The notes below the pieces were generated by a model that saw nothing but the letters and a program-made list of their open reading frames with translations, made no database searches and was not told the origin of the DNA. Below are positions 55,428 to 64,000 of a stretch of 64,000 bases of DNA, piece by piece. Made by a program: the position numbers and the translations under genes. Origin of the DNA: Myxococcales bacterium (lineage in GTDB: Bacteria; Myxococcota_A; Polyangia; Fen-1088). The stretch lies in NCBI GenBank assembly GCA_022184915.1, contig JAGTJU010000003.1:62001-126000 (forward strand), written 5' to 3'. How positions within the stretch are numbered: the first letter of the stretch is position 1; every line of letters begins with the position of its first letter.

Positions 55428-56507
55428 GTACGAGCCCGCTCCTACTCGCCCCATCTCAACACCTACCTGACCAACGACCAAAACCAGTTCGAGTTCACGA
55501 TAGCGCCCTGAGTGGGGAACTGGGGGCGGCCGATCCTCTGCAAAACAACGTAAGCCACGTTTCGTTCTGGCGCAAAATTAGCTACCGGGCAGGGCTCTTC
55601 GGGTGAAGAAGTTCGCCGCCGAATGGAACCGCGGAGATGCCGCCAGCCAACTTCGCAGGTATAAACCTGAGTCGTCCGCCTGGTAGCGCGTCCTTCAGGA
55701 ATAATCCCAGCAACTTCTTTCCAGAATGAGCCGATAATCGAGATTTGGCGCCCGACGATGCCACAAGGAGGAAGCCCAGCTGCAAGTGCCTTCTGTGTTT
55801 TTGTTCTGCTTGCGGCAGATCTGTTGAAGGCAGCCTTGATGCGGTCATCACGTACCTTGCACAGAGAACTGCAGATGCTTCGACAGGTCCACACGCCTGA
55901 TTGATGGGAGCTTCCGTATGGCCATACGCATCGAAAACATCTTCGGCTCGTTCGAGCTGCGGCGCCCGGTGAGGCCGGGCGAGGACAGTGCCGTGTCATT
56001 CAACCTTCCCGACAGGGCGCTCGAGCAAGCACTGCGACAGGCTGTGGACTGGCATCCCGGTGCGGCATGGGACCTTATCGACCAGCTCGGAGAGTTCAGT
56101 CCACGGATCGTGGCCGACTCAGAGTTGATGGTAGGGGTCCTCGTGAAAGCGCTCCGCTGGGGCAGGTTGGTCCTTGCACGTGAGGGCAACTCGGAATCAG
56201 ACGATCCCGCCGATCGTAGCTGGGCCGCCTACGACACCTTCGTCGCCCTCTTCGGCCGCGAGTTCCTGGTCGGGATGCGTGCCCACCGGCTCGTCGGTCG
56301 CGAGTCCGCCATCGAGATTCGTCGCGAGGCGGACTACGACGTCGTTCCAGCGGCTGAGGCGCAGGCGATTGTCACGAACACCGTCAAGACCAGCCGAAAG
56401 CCCATGGCCGCGCCCAAGCTCGAGTTGCTGACGAAGAGCATCGTCGACCTTCGAGCCCCCGCAGGTCAGCTTGGTTTCGTCCTATTGCGTGCTCCTTCCG
56501 TCCAGGC
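55428..56507 (+). repeat. Tandem duplication, copy B
   Basis: Begins with a truncated copy of the metallophosphoesterase tail (55428-55511, ending in a stop), then a longer spacer than copy A and the first about 197 codons of the second gene. Beyond 56507 the two copies lose nucleotide similarity apart from a weakly matching stretch. Confidence 0.9.
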
Positions 56508-57219
56508 CGCGAGGCCCATTTCCGTCGAGGAGGTAGTCACCCCCGCAAAGCTCAAGAAGCTTGCTGAGGAACGGCTGAAGGAGCCCCGGTGGCTCGCTGA
56601 GGAGCCTGTCGGAAGCCACGAACGGTCCGCGGCGACCGCATCCATAGACGATGAAGTCTACGTGCGTGTGACCACTTCGGGCTTCTCGAAGGGTACGGGC
56701 GTGACGTTCGTCATTACGGACGCAGCCACCCAGGATGTGGTCGAGGTCCTTTCGGGCTCCGTCGGTGACGGAGACACACCAGATATGGCTCACGCCAGTT
56801 GGCGGGTGCCTGAACACGTCGAAGCCGGCCGAGTGGTGCCGGACACACACGAGTTCATCATTTCAGCCGAGGCCGCGGGTCAACGGACCGAGGGGGGGTG
56901 CCTCAAGATCGTGCCTTCGATCTGGGAGATTCTACTGCAGTTCGATCCTGATGCGCCCGGGGCTAAAGACGACGAGCTCATTCTCCTTGACGGAGAGGGG
57001 AACGAAGTTGAGCGTGTGGGGCCTGCCGAGATGACGAAGCAGGGACGGGATTGGGTGCTAGTGAAGTTCAAGAATACGCGCCGACTGCGCCGCTACACGC
57101 TCATTCGGGATCATGGTCCCGACGAGGGCTGCGGTCCTGACGTTCTCTTTTGGGACATGTCGCCCGACGAGTTGGAGAACGAACAAAAGGAACTCACTCA
57201 GGGCGAAGCTCATGGCTGA
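55918..57219 (+). CDS. Duplicated protein B: shared N-terminal domain with different C-terminal domains
   Basis: 433 residues. The first about 200 match duplicated protein A. The next part (about 243-340, DDEVYVRVTTSGFSKGTGV) looks like a beta-sandwich seen in secreted effector carriers, followed by a domain at about 340-420 with LLDGEGNEVERVG and LVKFKNTRRLRRYTLIRDHG. This last motif resembles C-terminal parts of type VI secretion-linked proteins, again recalled rather than searched. No signal peptide. Its stop lies inside the next gene, an eight-base overlap (57212-57219), so the two products should be made together. Confidence 0.72.
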   Translation: MAIRIENIFGSFELRRPVRPGEDSAVSFNLPDRALEQALRQAVDWHPGAAWDLIDQLGEFSPRIVADSELMVGVLVKALRWGRLVLAREGNSESDDPADRSWAAYDTFVALFGREFLVGMRAHRLVGRESAIEIRREADYDVVPAAEAQAIVTNTVKTSRKPMAAPKLELLTKSIVDLRAPAGQLGFVLLRAPSVQAARPISVEEVVTPAKLKKLAEERLKEPRWLAEEPVGSHERSAATASIDDEVYVRVTTSGFSKGTGVTFVITDAATQDVVEVLSGSVGDGDTPDMAHASWRVPEHVEAGRVVPDTHEFIISAEAAGQRTEGGCLKIVPSIWEILLQFDPDAPGAKDDELILLDGEGNEVERVGPAEMTKQGRDWVLVKFKNTRRLRRYTLIRDHGPDEGCGPDVLFWDMSPDELENEQKELTQGEAHG

Positions 57220-60200
57220 AAAAGCACAGTTCGCTCGGCATTACCTCATCTCGGCCTTCCTGCATGGCGAGACCGGCCTGCCGATCTCAGGGACGCTTCG
57301 TCCCCTAAAGTATCGCTACTTCACCTTCAAAACGCCTCACGGCGTTTCTATGGTCGGAACAGATGACCGCGGGCTGACGAGCAGCGTCGACAAAACATTC
57401 AAACAGCTCAAGGAGATAAATCTTCCTGCGGCGAAACCGTGGGAAGTGAATCTCGCACCGCCTGGGCTCTTGCGACAGGCATACATCGCCCTGGGTGAAG
57501 GTTGGCAAGCCGAGCTTGTAAAACTGCTCCAGCAGGACAATTTCGATCACGCGCTCAAAACACTGCCGGCCAAGTTCGTGCGTAAAGATCTCCACCCAGA
57601 AGAGCTGGAGTTGCAGGAAATCAAGGCACATTTCAAAGATGGTGAAACCTACCAGGCGCAGATCGTCCCGTGCACTCGCTTGCTCTCTTTTCTAATCCCA
57701 GAAGATGTTCTTCAGGATGCGCCGTCGACCTTGAGCGTCTACAACGTCGCGGATCCAGATGAAAAGGTGGCCTTCTCTCGGGCACCAAATCCCGTTCACC
57801 TGGCGATTGGTCACAAAAGGCCGGCATCCTTCATCTCCTATTCGTCATCTGGGAGTCACCTCAAGCCGGGGACGTACGTCGTTGACTGCCCGGCATCGGC
57901 CTTTCGTCCAGATTTGCATCGGAGGTTCGATTCTGGGGCTAAGCTCAAGCGTTCTTTCGAGGTTGCGTTCGCCACAACGAACCTTTTCAGCGAGTTTGAC
58001 TTCCACGTATTCGACCTTCCGTCAGTCGAGTCCGCTCTGCTCATAGACTTCCCGGAGAGATACCCCCACATTCTTACTCCCGAAGCGGTGAGCTCATCTG
58101 TTCCCACCGAGCCAGAATATGCGGCTGCCGCGCCGGCAACGCTAAGGTTCAAAGCCTCCTTCGCCGTAGCCTATGAAAAGCAGAAGATGGCTGTCGGTGC
58201 CATCAATGCAGAGCTCTCCGAGAATGCCAAGACAGTTGTAAAGGCCGCTTTGGAATCCGTTTCAAAGGCGGCCTTGGCCGAGGGCGATCAGAAGGTCGCC
58301 TCAGCCATCCTGTCCTTGCACACTGTTTACGAGTCGGCGAAGGAGACCGCCGAGAAGTGGAAGAAACTGAGGATCGCCAGCGAGAACGCCAAGGTGCTTG
58401 GACTCGTGGAATCCATGGTCGACGGCAACCTACTTCAGCGCCTGTTTCTAAGAACGAAGTGGCGAGATGCCGTCATAGATGCGATTGGGAGGACGGCGGA
58501 TCGGGCGCACGACAATAGACTTGGTAACTACGTCGTCCGCTTCAAGGACAAAATCAATCCGGTCACGCTTAAAACCCTGGTCAAGTCAACAGCGTCGTCC
58601 AGACAGTCCGTACTCGACCAGATGGTGGGCGGAGGACAGCGGTCGTCAAGAGCACTCTCCGCACTCGATACGGCTGTAACCCTCGAGCAGACCATAGCTC
58701 TGTGGAATGAGCTCTGGGAAAAGGCGGGTGATGTTCGAGTCGCGAATGAACGCTTGTCTCAAGGGACACGAACCTACTCGAGAAGGTTCGGGAGCGCTCC
58801 TTGCCTGCCCGCCATCGAGCGTGTCGTGGCGCTACGGAAGCTGGCAGACGCAGAGCGTTTGGCTTACGACGAGAAACAGAAAGAAGCGCTCAAGCGTTCG
58901 ATAACTCTTGCGCTAAAGGCGGCCGTGCACGTTCCGATCGCAAGCGAATTCGCCCAAGTGGCGTTGTTCGCGGTGGATACGTGGGACGCCATCTCCACGG
59001 TTGCCACCGAGATCGACAAGCTCATCGACTCGCATCTGTGGAGGCATCGGTCTGTGAACGCTCGGAACAGGGAAACGGCTCAGCTCCATGCCGCCCAGTG
59101 TGAGGCGATTGCCGAGATCAGGTCATCGAACCCAGATGCCGACCCGGCGGTTCAGCTTCGCTTGAGGACAATGGTCCTCATCGGATTGGTGCGTCTGATA
59201 GAGCGCTGTGGAACTCGGTTGCCGGATGAGGGCAGGTTCAAGAGGAAGGTAGAGCAGTACAGAATCTCCGAGTACATAGAGAACTTCATCACATCAGGTA
59301 AGAAGGTGTCGGTGCCAGTTCTCAGTGGCGTTCCTCTCGACGAGTTATGGCTATATGTCGCCGGGAACAAAAATCAAAGATGGACCGACGAGATTTACCA
59401 GGAGAATTTTCGCCATGGCCCGCCTCGGTGGCCCACGATGCTTCCGGAAATTCAGAGACATCTGGCGTTCCAGAGGTTCTTTCCCGTGCATGGCGTGGAG
59501 TCGAAGAATGCATTCGAGTTGGCGAAGGCATTCTCGCTGAACTTCGCGGGCGTTCTCGACCACGCTCTCTGTTATACGGAGGTGTACGTTCGCAGAAAGC
59601 CCGAAGACCCGTGGATTGCTCTGAAACAGGCTGATTTTGCGATCACACCGGTCACCCCTATTCGGGTGTGTGCCATCTTCAAGAGCAAGTCGGATCTCAC
59701 GGGTACGCCCGTGTCGTTGCAGCTTCTTCGCCAAGAGCTCGTATTCTTCGAATCCGAAGGTCCTGTTTACAAGAGCGCACTGGAAAGAACGAGCTTGGGG
59801 GACAATGGCGCTGTCGCTGGAAAGTTCTACCTTCCTGGCACTCCCGAGGCACGGTACGCGTCGGACGACAGCGCTTATGCTTGCATCTTCTTTCCCTTCT
59901 ACAACTTTCACGGTCACACCATTCAGGGCTTGAAGCCCTTCGGAGCGTTGTCGGTTTCAAGCTGCGCAGAGCTCAACTACACGTTTCGTCTGAAGGTGGG
60001 CGATGATGAAAAGACAATCAATATCGGGGGCGAAGGTAAACTCGTCAAGCTGGAGATCCCCATTCAGGTTCCCATGTTCGTGGACATGATCCTGGACAAT
60101 GACTTTCAGGAGAATAGAACCTCAGCGGCGAAATACGGGAACCTGGTCCTGTCCAACGACAACAAGGACAAGGCGGGCATAGTCGGGGCGTTTGTGCGAG

Positions 60201-60943
60201 CAGGTGGACCGACGGCGTCATGGCATACGGCAATGCGATCCGCTTCTGATACCCCATTCTTCGCGAACCGGGTCGACGCGTACGATCGGGCCGTCCCTTG
60301 TGACTGGGGCGAACCCCTTGAGCTCGTTGTTGTGGCGTACGCGCGCTACCTCAACCAAAAGTCAGGATGGCCTGTCGACCACATTCGTTTCCCTGCATGG
60401 CTCCAGTTGAGCCAAGAAAAGGGCGGCATCCTGAAGGGGCTGCGGGAATTGGCCGACGCGATGCCTGCAGGCCCCGCGTATGGCGTCACGTTGTTGTCAG
60501 TAGACCTGGAGAGGCCTGTACGGGAGGTTACAGCCATGAGGCTTTCCCAGACGCTGCGAGATCCGAGACTACTCGGCCCCAAAGCACCGAACCTGGCTCG
60601 GGATAAGGACGGTCTCTTCCGGCTACCGTTCCCTGCCTATCTGTTCGTTGCACATGTGACTTTTGTGTACCAGCTGGAGAACCAAGATGGCCGCTTTTCC
60701 GTCATTCCAGGGCTGCGTCCATTTTCCAGCGACTACCCCACTATGACGGCCGAGACATACCGACTCCGATTGGTAAGCCCGGATCCTGTCTCGTTCGATA
60801 CGAAAGACGACATGGCGATAGCCATGAAGCCGATCCCGAGGGATGTCTGGAGGGGCACTGCCTTCGCCGGGCATGCGGCCCTGATCTCCGGCGAGGTAGC
60901 CAGAAAGTCATTAAGCATCGAGCGCGCTTTGCTCACGAGGTAG
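57212..60943 (+). CDS. Large protein of unknown function, candidate effector
   Basis: 1243 residues, not recognised. No signal peptide or lipobox and no convincing membrane helix. Region about 1-330 is mixed, starting AEKAQFARHYLISAFLHGET, with GTLRPLKYRYFTF. About 345-680 is strongly helical (VKAALESVSKAALAEGD and KQKEALKRSITLALKAAV), perhaps a long helical bundle. About 850-1243 is beta-rich (TPVSLQLLRQELVFFESEG, KLVKLEIPIQVPMFVDMIL). Codons use more A/T than in the chromosomal genes to the left, by eye. Overlaps duplicated protein B and lies 4 bases before the ankyrin gene. Its place behind a carrier-like protein suggests a secreted effector, which is inference. Confidence 0.7.
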   Translation: MAEKAQFARHYLISAFLHGETGLPISGTLRPLKYRYFTFKTPHGVSMVGTDDRGLTSSVDKTFKQLKEINLPAAKPWEVNLAPPGLLRQAYIALGEGWQAELVKLLQQDNFDHALKTLPAKFVRKDLHPEELELQEIKAHFKDGETYQAQIVPCTRLLSFLIPEDVLQDAPSTLSVYNVADPDEKVAFSRAPNPVHLAIGHKRPASFISYSSSGSHLKPGTYVVDCPASAFRPDLHRRFDSGAKLKRSFEVAFATTNLFSEFDFHVFDLPSVESALLIDFPERYPHILTPEAVSSSVPTEPEYAAAAPATLRFKASFAVAYEKQKMAVGAINAELSENAKTVVKAALESVSKAALAEGDQKVASAILSLHTVYESAKETAEKWKKLRIASENAKVLGLVESMVDGNLLQRLFLRTKWRDAVIDAIGRTADRAHDNRLGNYVVRFKDKINPVTLKTLVKSTASSRQSVLDQMVGGGQRSSRALSALDTAVTLEQTIALWNELWEKAGDVRVANERLSQGTRTYSRRFGSAPCLPAIERVVALRKLADAERLAYDEKQKEALKRSITLALKAAVHVPIASEFAQVALFAVDTWDAISTVATEIDKLIDSHLWRHRSVNARNRETAQLHAAQCEAIAEIRSSNPDADPAVQLRLRTMVLIGLVRLIERCGTRLPDEGRFKRKVEQYRISEYIENFITSGKKVSVPVLSGVPLDELWLYVAGNKNQRWTDEIYQENFRHGPPRWPTMLPEIQRHLAFQRFFPVHGVESKNAFELAKAFSLNFAGVLDHALCYTEVYVRRKPEDPWIALKQADFAITPVTPIRVCAIFKSKSDLTGTPVSLQLLRQELVFFESEGPVYKSALERTSLGDNGAVAGKFYLPGTPEARYASDDSAYACIFFPFYNFHGHTIQGLKPFGALSVSSCAELNYTFRLKVGDDEKTINIGGEGKLVKLEIPIQVPMFVDMILDNDFQENRTSAAKYGNLVLSNDNKDKAGIVGAFVRAGGPTASWHTAMRSASDTPFFANRVDAYDRAVPCDWGEPLELVVVAYARYLNQKSGWPVDHIRFPAWLQLSQEKGGILKGLRELADAMPAGPAYGVTLLSVDLERPVREVTAMRLSQTLRDPRLLGPKAPNLARDKDGLFRLPFPAYLFVAHVTFVYQLENQDGRFSVIPGLRPFSSDYPTMTAETYRLRLVSPDPVSFDTKDDMAIAMKPIPRDVWRGTAFAGHAALISGEVARKSLSIERALLTR

Positions 60944-60947
60944 ACAT

Positions 60948-62276
60948 ATGCCGACGAAAGAAGAGCGCGAAGATGAAGATGCAGTCCGAGCCTTTCGGCC
61001 AAAATTCTGGTGGCTAACTCGCCGTAGGGTGGCGAGCGTTGGCGTGTTGGCGCTGCTCGTCGTCGTTCTTTGTGCCTACCTCCGCGGTCTTTACCGCAAC
61101 CGCCACCAGATGATTGCGGACGCTGCGTATGCAGGTGATCTCCGACGAGTAGGGACCCTGCTTCGATGGGGACTGGATCCGAGAATGACTCGACCCCCGG
61201 CAATCAACATCGCCATCGAGGCTTGCAATTTCGACATGCTTAAGCTACTCGCCGACAGTGGCTCCGAGTTGAGGAGGACCTGGTACAACCCGGTCAGCTT
61301 AGTGGCGCACAAGTCTGCCGATTGTCCCGAGACTGCAATTAGAATGCTCGACTATCTCGTCTCTCGGGGCGCAGACTTGAACCTGCCTAGGGCCAAGGAC
61401 AACCGCACTCAGGACTCCGTTCGGTCTTTGTTGCGAGTTACGTCGCCGGAAGTCTTGCGGTACTTCCTCGCGAGAGGGGTTCCTCCCGTTCAGTCCGACG
61501 ACGTCATCTCGTTGCTGGATGTCCGAGCCCTTCGGTGTGAATGGAGGCTGATCCTCGAAAGCGGAGTCGATGTGAACTGGCGAGGGCCCTACGGGAATAC
61601 TCCGCTTGCAGAAGTAGAGAGAGCAGAACGCGAAAATATCGATAGCGGATGTGAAATGAGCGATGTTGAGTATGCCCGAGTTCTTCTAGAGAACGGGGCC
61701 GACCCAAACATACCGGATAACGAGGGGTTGACTGCCCTTGATCATGCCTACGAGCGTGATGTCCAGAACGTGGAGTTGATTGCACTGCTTGAGAAGCACG
61801 GGGCGAAGAGCACTCGGTTCAAGGGCGCGGCTGAAGCTGCATCTCAATCACGATCCTTTCAACGCAGGGACCTCATTCGAACGTATTCGCAGCAGTTGTC
61901 GCCTCCCGATAGCCTGAATGGACTCAAGTGTGACTTCATATTCCGCGGTCAATTCGGAATGGAGACGCTGATCAGCGAAGACAGCTGGGTCCTTCCCCTC
62001 GGACAAAAGCGAGAGTTCGACGCAAACTGCAATGTCCCTTCATATCTCCACTTCGCTGTGCTGCGGAGGGATCAAACAAAAGACATTCCGATGAGCCTGA
62101 ACAACCGCTCGAACAGAGGCCGAATATTCGTGCAGTTCTCTGAGCGCGCTCGAAATGAAGAGCTTGTCGTCTATCATTCTGCATCGCCTATCGATGACCT
62201 GGGGGAGGCATTGAGAAAGGGACAAGCCTACCCATTTCGACGGATAGACCTCACCGTGTGGGAAGGAAAGGACTGA
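60948..62276 (+). CDS. Membrane-anchored ankyrin-repeat protein, candidate immunity protein
   Basis: 442 residues. A charged N-terminal 25 residues, one membrane helix at about 28-50 (VASVGVLALLVVVLCAYL), then ankyrin repeats at about 55-290 (AAYAGDLRRVGTLLRWGLD, VEYARVLLENGADPNIPDNEG). A C-terminal non-ankyrin domain at about 310-440 has FIFRGQFGMETLISEDSW. Positive-inside rule puts the ankyrin part outside the cytoplasm. Ankyrin proteins next to effectors are often immunity factors; here that rests only on position, four bases after the large candidate effector gene. Confidence 0.78.
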   Translation: MPTKEEREDEDAVRAFRPKFWWLTRRRVASVGVLALLVVVLCAYLRGLYRNRHQMIADAAYAGDLRRVGTLLRWGLDPRMTRPPAINIAIEACNFDMLKLLADSGSELRRTWYNPVSLVAHKSADCPETAIRMLDYLVSRGADLNLPRAKDNRTQDSVRSLLRVTSPEVLRYFLARGVPPVQSDDVISLLDVRALRCEWRLILESGVDVNWRGPYGNTPLAEVERAERENIDSGCEMSDVEYARVLLENGADPNIPDNEGLTALDHAYERDVQNVELIALLEKHGAKSTRFKGAAEAASQSRSFQRRDLIRTYSQQLSPPDSLNGLKCDFIFRGQFGMETLISEDSWVLPLGQKREFDANCNVPSYLHFAVLRRDQTKDIPMSLNNRSNRGRIFVQFSERARNEELVVYHSASPIDDLGEALRKGQAYPFRRIDLTVWEGKD

Positions 62277-62401
62277 TTGCGGCGCCCCGTCCAAGCGCTA
62301 CCTGCCCTCGCCATGAATTTCCCTAGACTTCGTTGTCGAACTCTGATCTTTCCGTGAGATGTCACCATTGCTTCAATGGCAAGGAATGGCGAGTCACCCG
62401 C

Positions 62402-62770
62402 TCAGGAATTTTGGTAGACAACCTTCTCCCACTTACGCAAATCGCGTTTGCCGCTTGCGATGTGGCCGTTTCGACTCCGCGGAATCTCCGTCCAGTTCTC
62501 GACCCTAGGCTTGAGGTCACTTTCTACCACTTGCCATAGGCCACTCGCCTCGAAAAGGGCAATTGCGGCCGCCAATTCCTTGGCCGATAACAGTACGTGC
62601 TGTTGACTATCAAAATACTCGACCATGGTGGCTAGAGGGACGTTGTTTTTCCCCTGAGACAATCGGGCCGATGCAACAAAAAAGCGGAGCATGGTTTCCC
62701 GGTCGATGTTCGAGGATGATCGGTCAAGGGAGGCCAAAGCTTCTTGCGCGAGTTTATTGTAGACTGTCAA
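62402..62770 (-). CDS. Small hypothetical protein
   Basis: 122 residues, from a TTG at 62770 or, less fully, an ATG at 62692. Helical, with VPLATMVEYFDSQQHVLLSAKELAAAIALF like a winged-helix or death-fold core, and a basic tail GKRDLRKWEK. No known family. Opposite strand to the ankyrin gene, whose stop is 125 bases away. Confidence 0.5.
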   Translation of the reverse strand: MTVYNKLAQEALASLDRSSSNIDRETMLRFFVASARLSQGKNNVPLATMVEYFDSQQHVLLSAKELAAAIALFEASGLWQVVESDLKPRVENWTEIPRSRNGHIASGKRDLRKWEKVVYQNS

Positions 62771-63428
62771 CGCTCTGGGACCTGTCGAATGGCGGGTTCA
62801 GCGGCACAATCGCATCTGCAGAGGTTTCCAGAATGACGTGATCGAGCTCGGCGAGCTCCGACGCTCGGAACTCCGAGAGCCTTCGTGCGAGAGACCGACG
62901 TGTGGCAAGCGGTCGAGCCCAGTGAGCCGACGCGCGACCGGAGCACCCTCAAGTCGACGCACATGGCGGAGTCGGCGGCCGCCGACGAGCAGTAGCGCGA
63001 CCACAAGCAGAACCAAGCCCTTGAGCGGAAGGTCGCCGCACCAAACCCGGCGTCGTGCCCAGTCGGCGAGTCGCTCGCACAGCCTGCCATCGTGGTGGAC
63101 GTACCGACAAACAAGCTCGAGGCCGGCGAAAGACGCCATCCTCATCGCCAAACTCGATGCGAAGATTGCCCTTGATCCGGGCCGCAAAACCGAGTTTTCC
63201 TATCCTCACTGGAAGTTACCTTTCGTCGCGCGGCCTTTCCAGACTTCGACAATCCGAAATGACCACAAAGCGTGGGCACTTCCAGTGTTTCTAACTCTCA
63301 GTCCGGCTCCAGCAACGTCCCTTTGGGGTTAGTTCGGAAGTGGCTCTGGATGTCTATGGTGATGGACGCATCGTCATCTGTCGGAAACTCGATGGGCGAG
63401 CCTCAGTAACGCAAGGAATGTTTCGCTG
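62771..63428. other. Region without an intact gene, probable decayed coding sequence
   Basis: 658 bases. Plus-strand pieces look coding but frames are broken: a Glu/Ala-rich helical stretch with an internal TAG at 62994-62996, then ILIAKLDAKIALDPGRK in another frame (63130s), and EVALDVYGDGRIVICRKL near 63340-63400 in a third. The minus strand has overlapping open frames of poor composition. I see no transposase motif and no terminal inverted repeats. Best read as a rotted gene or genes. Confidence 0.45.
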
Positions 63429-64000
63429 ATGTTCCGGATTGGAGTGTTGAGCCTGGTGATCGTAGGAGTTTCCTTTGGGGTGTCCTGTCGAAGGAAGCTT
63501 CCCGGCACTACGCAAGAGACCTATGAACAGCAAGGTGTAGCGCCTACCCTACCATCGCTTCAACCGAATGCGGGCATTCGGCTCATGGATTTGTCAGTGG
63601 GGCAGCATCTGAACTGCGGCGTAACGCTAGACGGGCGAGTGCTAGCCTGGGGTGTAGGCGACTATGTTGAGATACCCAACTTCACTGTGAAATGGATCCT
63701 TTGCCGCGACGAAGGCTTTACCGCTGTGGCCGAGGACGGAACGAGTTATCACGGCAATCCTGAAGTTGTGACGAGCTTGGTGAATGGCCAGATCCCGTTG
63801 CGAGAGTTCTCTGGTTCAGCAATCACGGCCGACGCATTCGGCGAGATGGATGTTTGGGATATGGATCTTGATGGGACGACCTACTCTGACATGTCGAACA
63901 AAACGATCCTCCCGTTCAAGTTCAAGAAGATTGCCGGAGGTGACTGGGGTGTCTGTGGCATTCGGACGGACGACTCGATGTTCTGCGAAGTCTCCGAGCC
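63429..64000 (+). CDS. RCC1-repeat lipoprotein, partial (3' end outside window)
   Basis: 190 visible codons. Signal VLSLVIVGVSFGVSC with lipidated Cys20. After a short spacer the RCC1 (chromosome-condensation regulator beta-propeller) repeat starts: LSVGQHLNCGVTLDGRVLAWG, then further Gly-Asp-rich repeats (CRDEGFTAVAEDGTSY, IAGGDWGVCGIRTDD). Bacterial RCC1 lipoproteins are common myxobacterial surface proteins. ATG 63429 has AAGGA about 13 bases upstream. Confidence 0.75.
   Translation, partial: MFRIGVLSLVIVGVSFGVSCRRKLPGTTQETYEQQGVAPTLPSLQPNAGIRLMDLSVGQHLNCGVTLDGRVLAWGVGDYVEIPNFTVKWILCRDEGFTAVAEDGTSYHGNPEVVTSLVNGQIPLREFSGSAITADAFGEMDVWDMDLDGTTYSDMSNKTILPFKFKKIAGGDWGVCGIRTDDSMFCEVSE

Noticed and set aside
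54418-62276. Type VI secretion structural operon
   Set aside because: No sheath, Hcp, TssJ/L/M, ClpV or VgrG gene is present; only effector-like and carrier-like proteins are seen.
62756-62770. TTGACA and TACAAT hexamers on the minus strand
   Set aside because: They are only three bases apart, so they cannot be the -35 and -10 of one promoter.
62838-63332. Transposase gene in the decayed region
   Set aside because: No DDE or HTH motif and no terminal inverted repeats were visible.

Overview
The window is high-GC DNA, judged by eye to be well above 60% G+C over the first 54 kb, with protein families typical of a myxobacterium or close relative (Myxococcota, possibly Polyangia). The evidence is two Ser/Thr protein kinases, an FHA-domain sigma-54 activator, a PilZ protein of the myxobacterial type, DUF1592 and DUF1552 exported proteins, an Oar-like TonB receptor, and many lipoproteins with long Gly/Ala/Ser-rich linkers. 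No rRNA, tRNA, CRISPR array or complete insertion sequence was seen.

Layout. 0-4 kb: a minus-strand run of an M20 peptidase, a pseudouridine synthase and an unusual reading frame joining a low-molecular-weight tyrosine phosphatase to the cytochrome c maturation factor CcmE, which leaves the window. 4-5.7 kb: moaA and a small coiled-coil protein. 5.9-9.3 kb: the sdhCAB succinate dehydrogenase operon with overlapping start and stop codons. 9.3-18 kb: an alpha-alpha toroid protein, an SspB-like adaptor, a patatin lipase, an acyl-CoA dehydrogenase, a Ser/Thr kinase, a secreted protein and galE. 18-24.9 kb: a minus-strand set of moeA, a large lipoprotein, a TonB-dependent receptor and a HEAT-repeat protein. 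24.9-30 kb: a fumarylacetoacetate-hydrolase-family enzyme facing a tightly coupled ECF sigma factor / membrane anti-sigma candidate / DUF1592-type lipoprotein operon. 30-35.5 kb: a Ski2-like helicase, a PilZ protein, and rfbC and wecB for surface-sugar precursors.

35.6-54.2 kb is an exported-protein region. It has two DUF1592 + DUF1552 pairs, each split by an unrelated plus-strand gene, with a LamG-type lipoprotein, a double beta-helix (pectate lyase/GH55-like) lipoprotein and a metallophosphoesterase lipoprotein. Between the pairs lies a signalling block: a PEGA-domain protein, a PEGA-domain kinase and an FHA sigma-54 activator. A plausible common theme is handling of extracellular or cell-surface polymers, but no substrate can be read from the sequence.

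54.1-64 kb differs in character: lower G+C by eye, a tandem duplication, an RHS-repeat remnant and fragments of decayed genes. The duplication gives two proteins with almost identical N-terminal 200 residues and unrelated C-termini. The second is translationally coupled to a 1243-residue protein I do not recognise, followed 4 bases later by a membrane-anchored ankyrin-repeat protein. The C-terminal domains resemble those attached to type VI secretion and polymorphic-toxin proteins, so the cluster reads as an effector/immunity-like cassette. This is the best candidate for an undescribed system, but its function is inferred from architecture only. An RCC1-like lipoprotein runs off the right edge.
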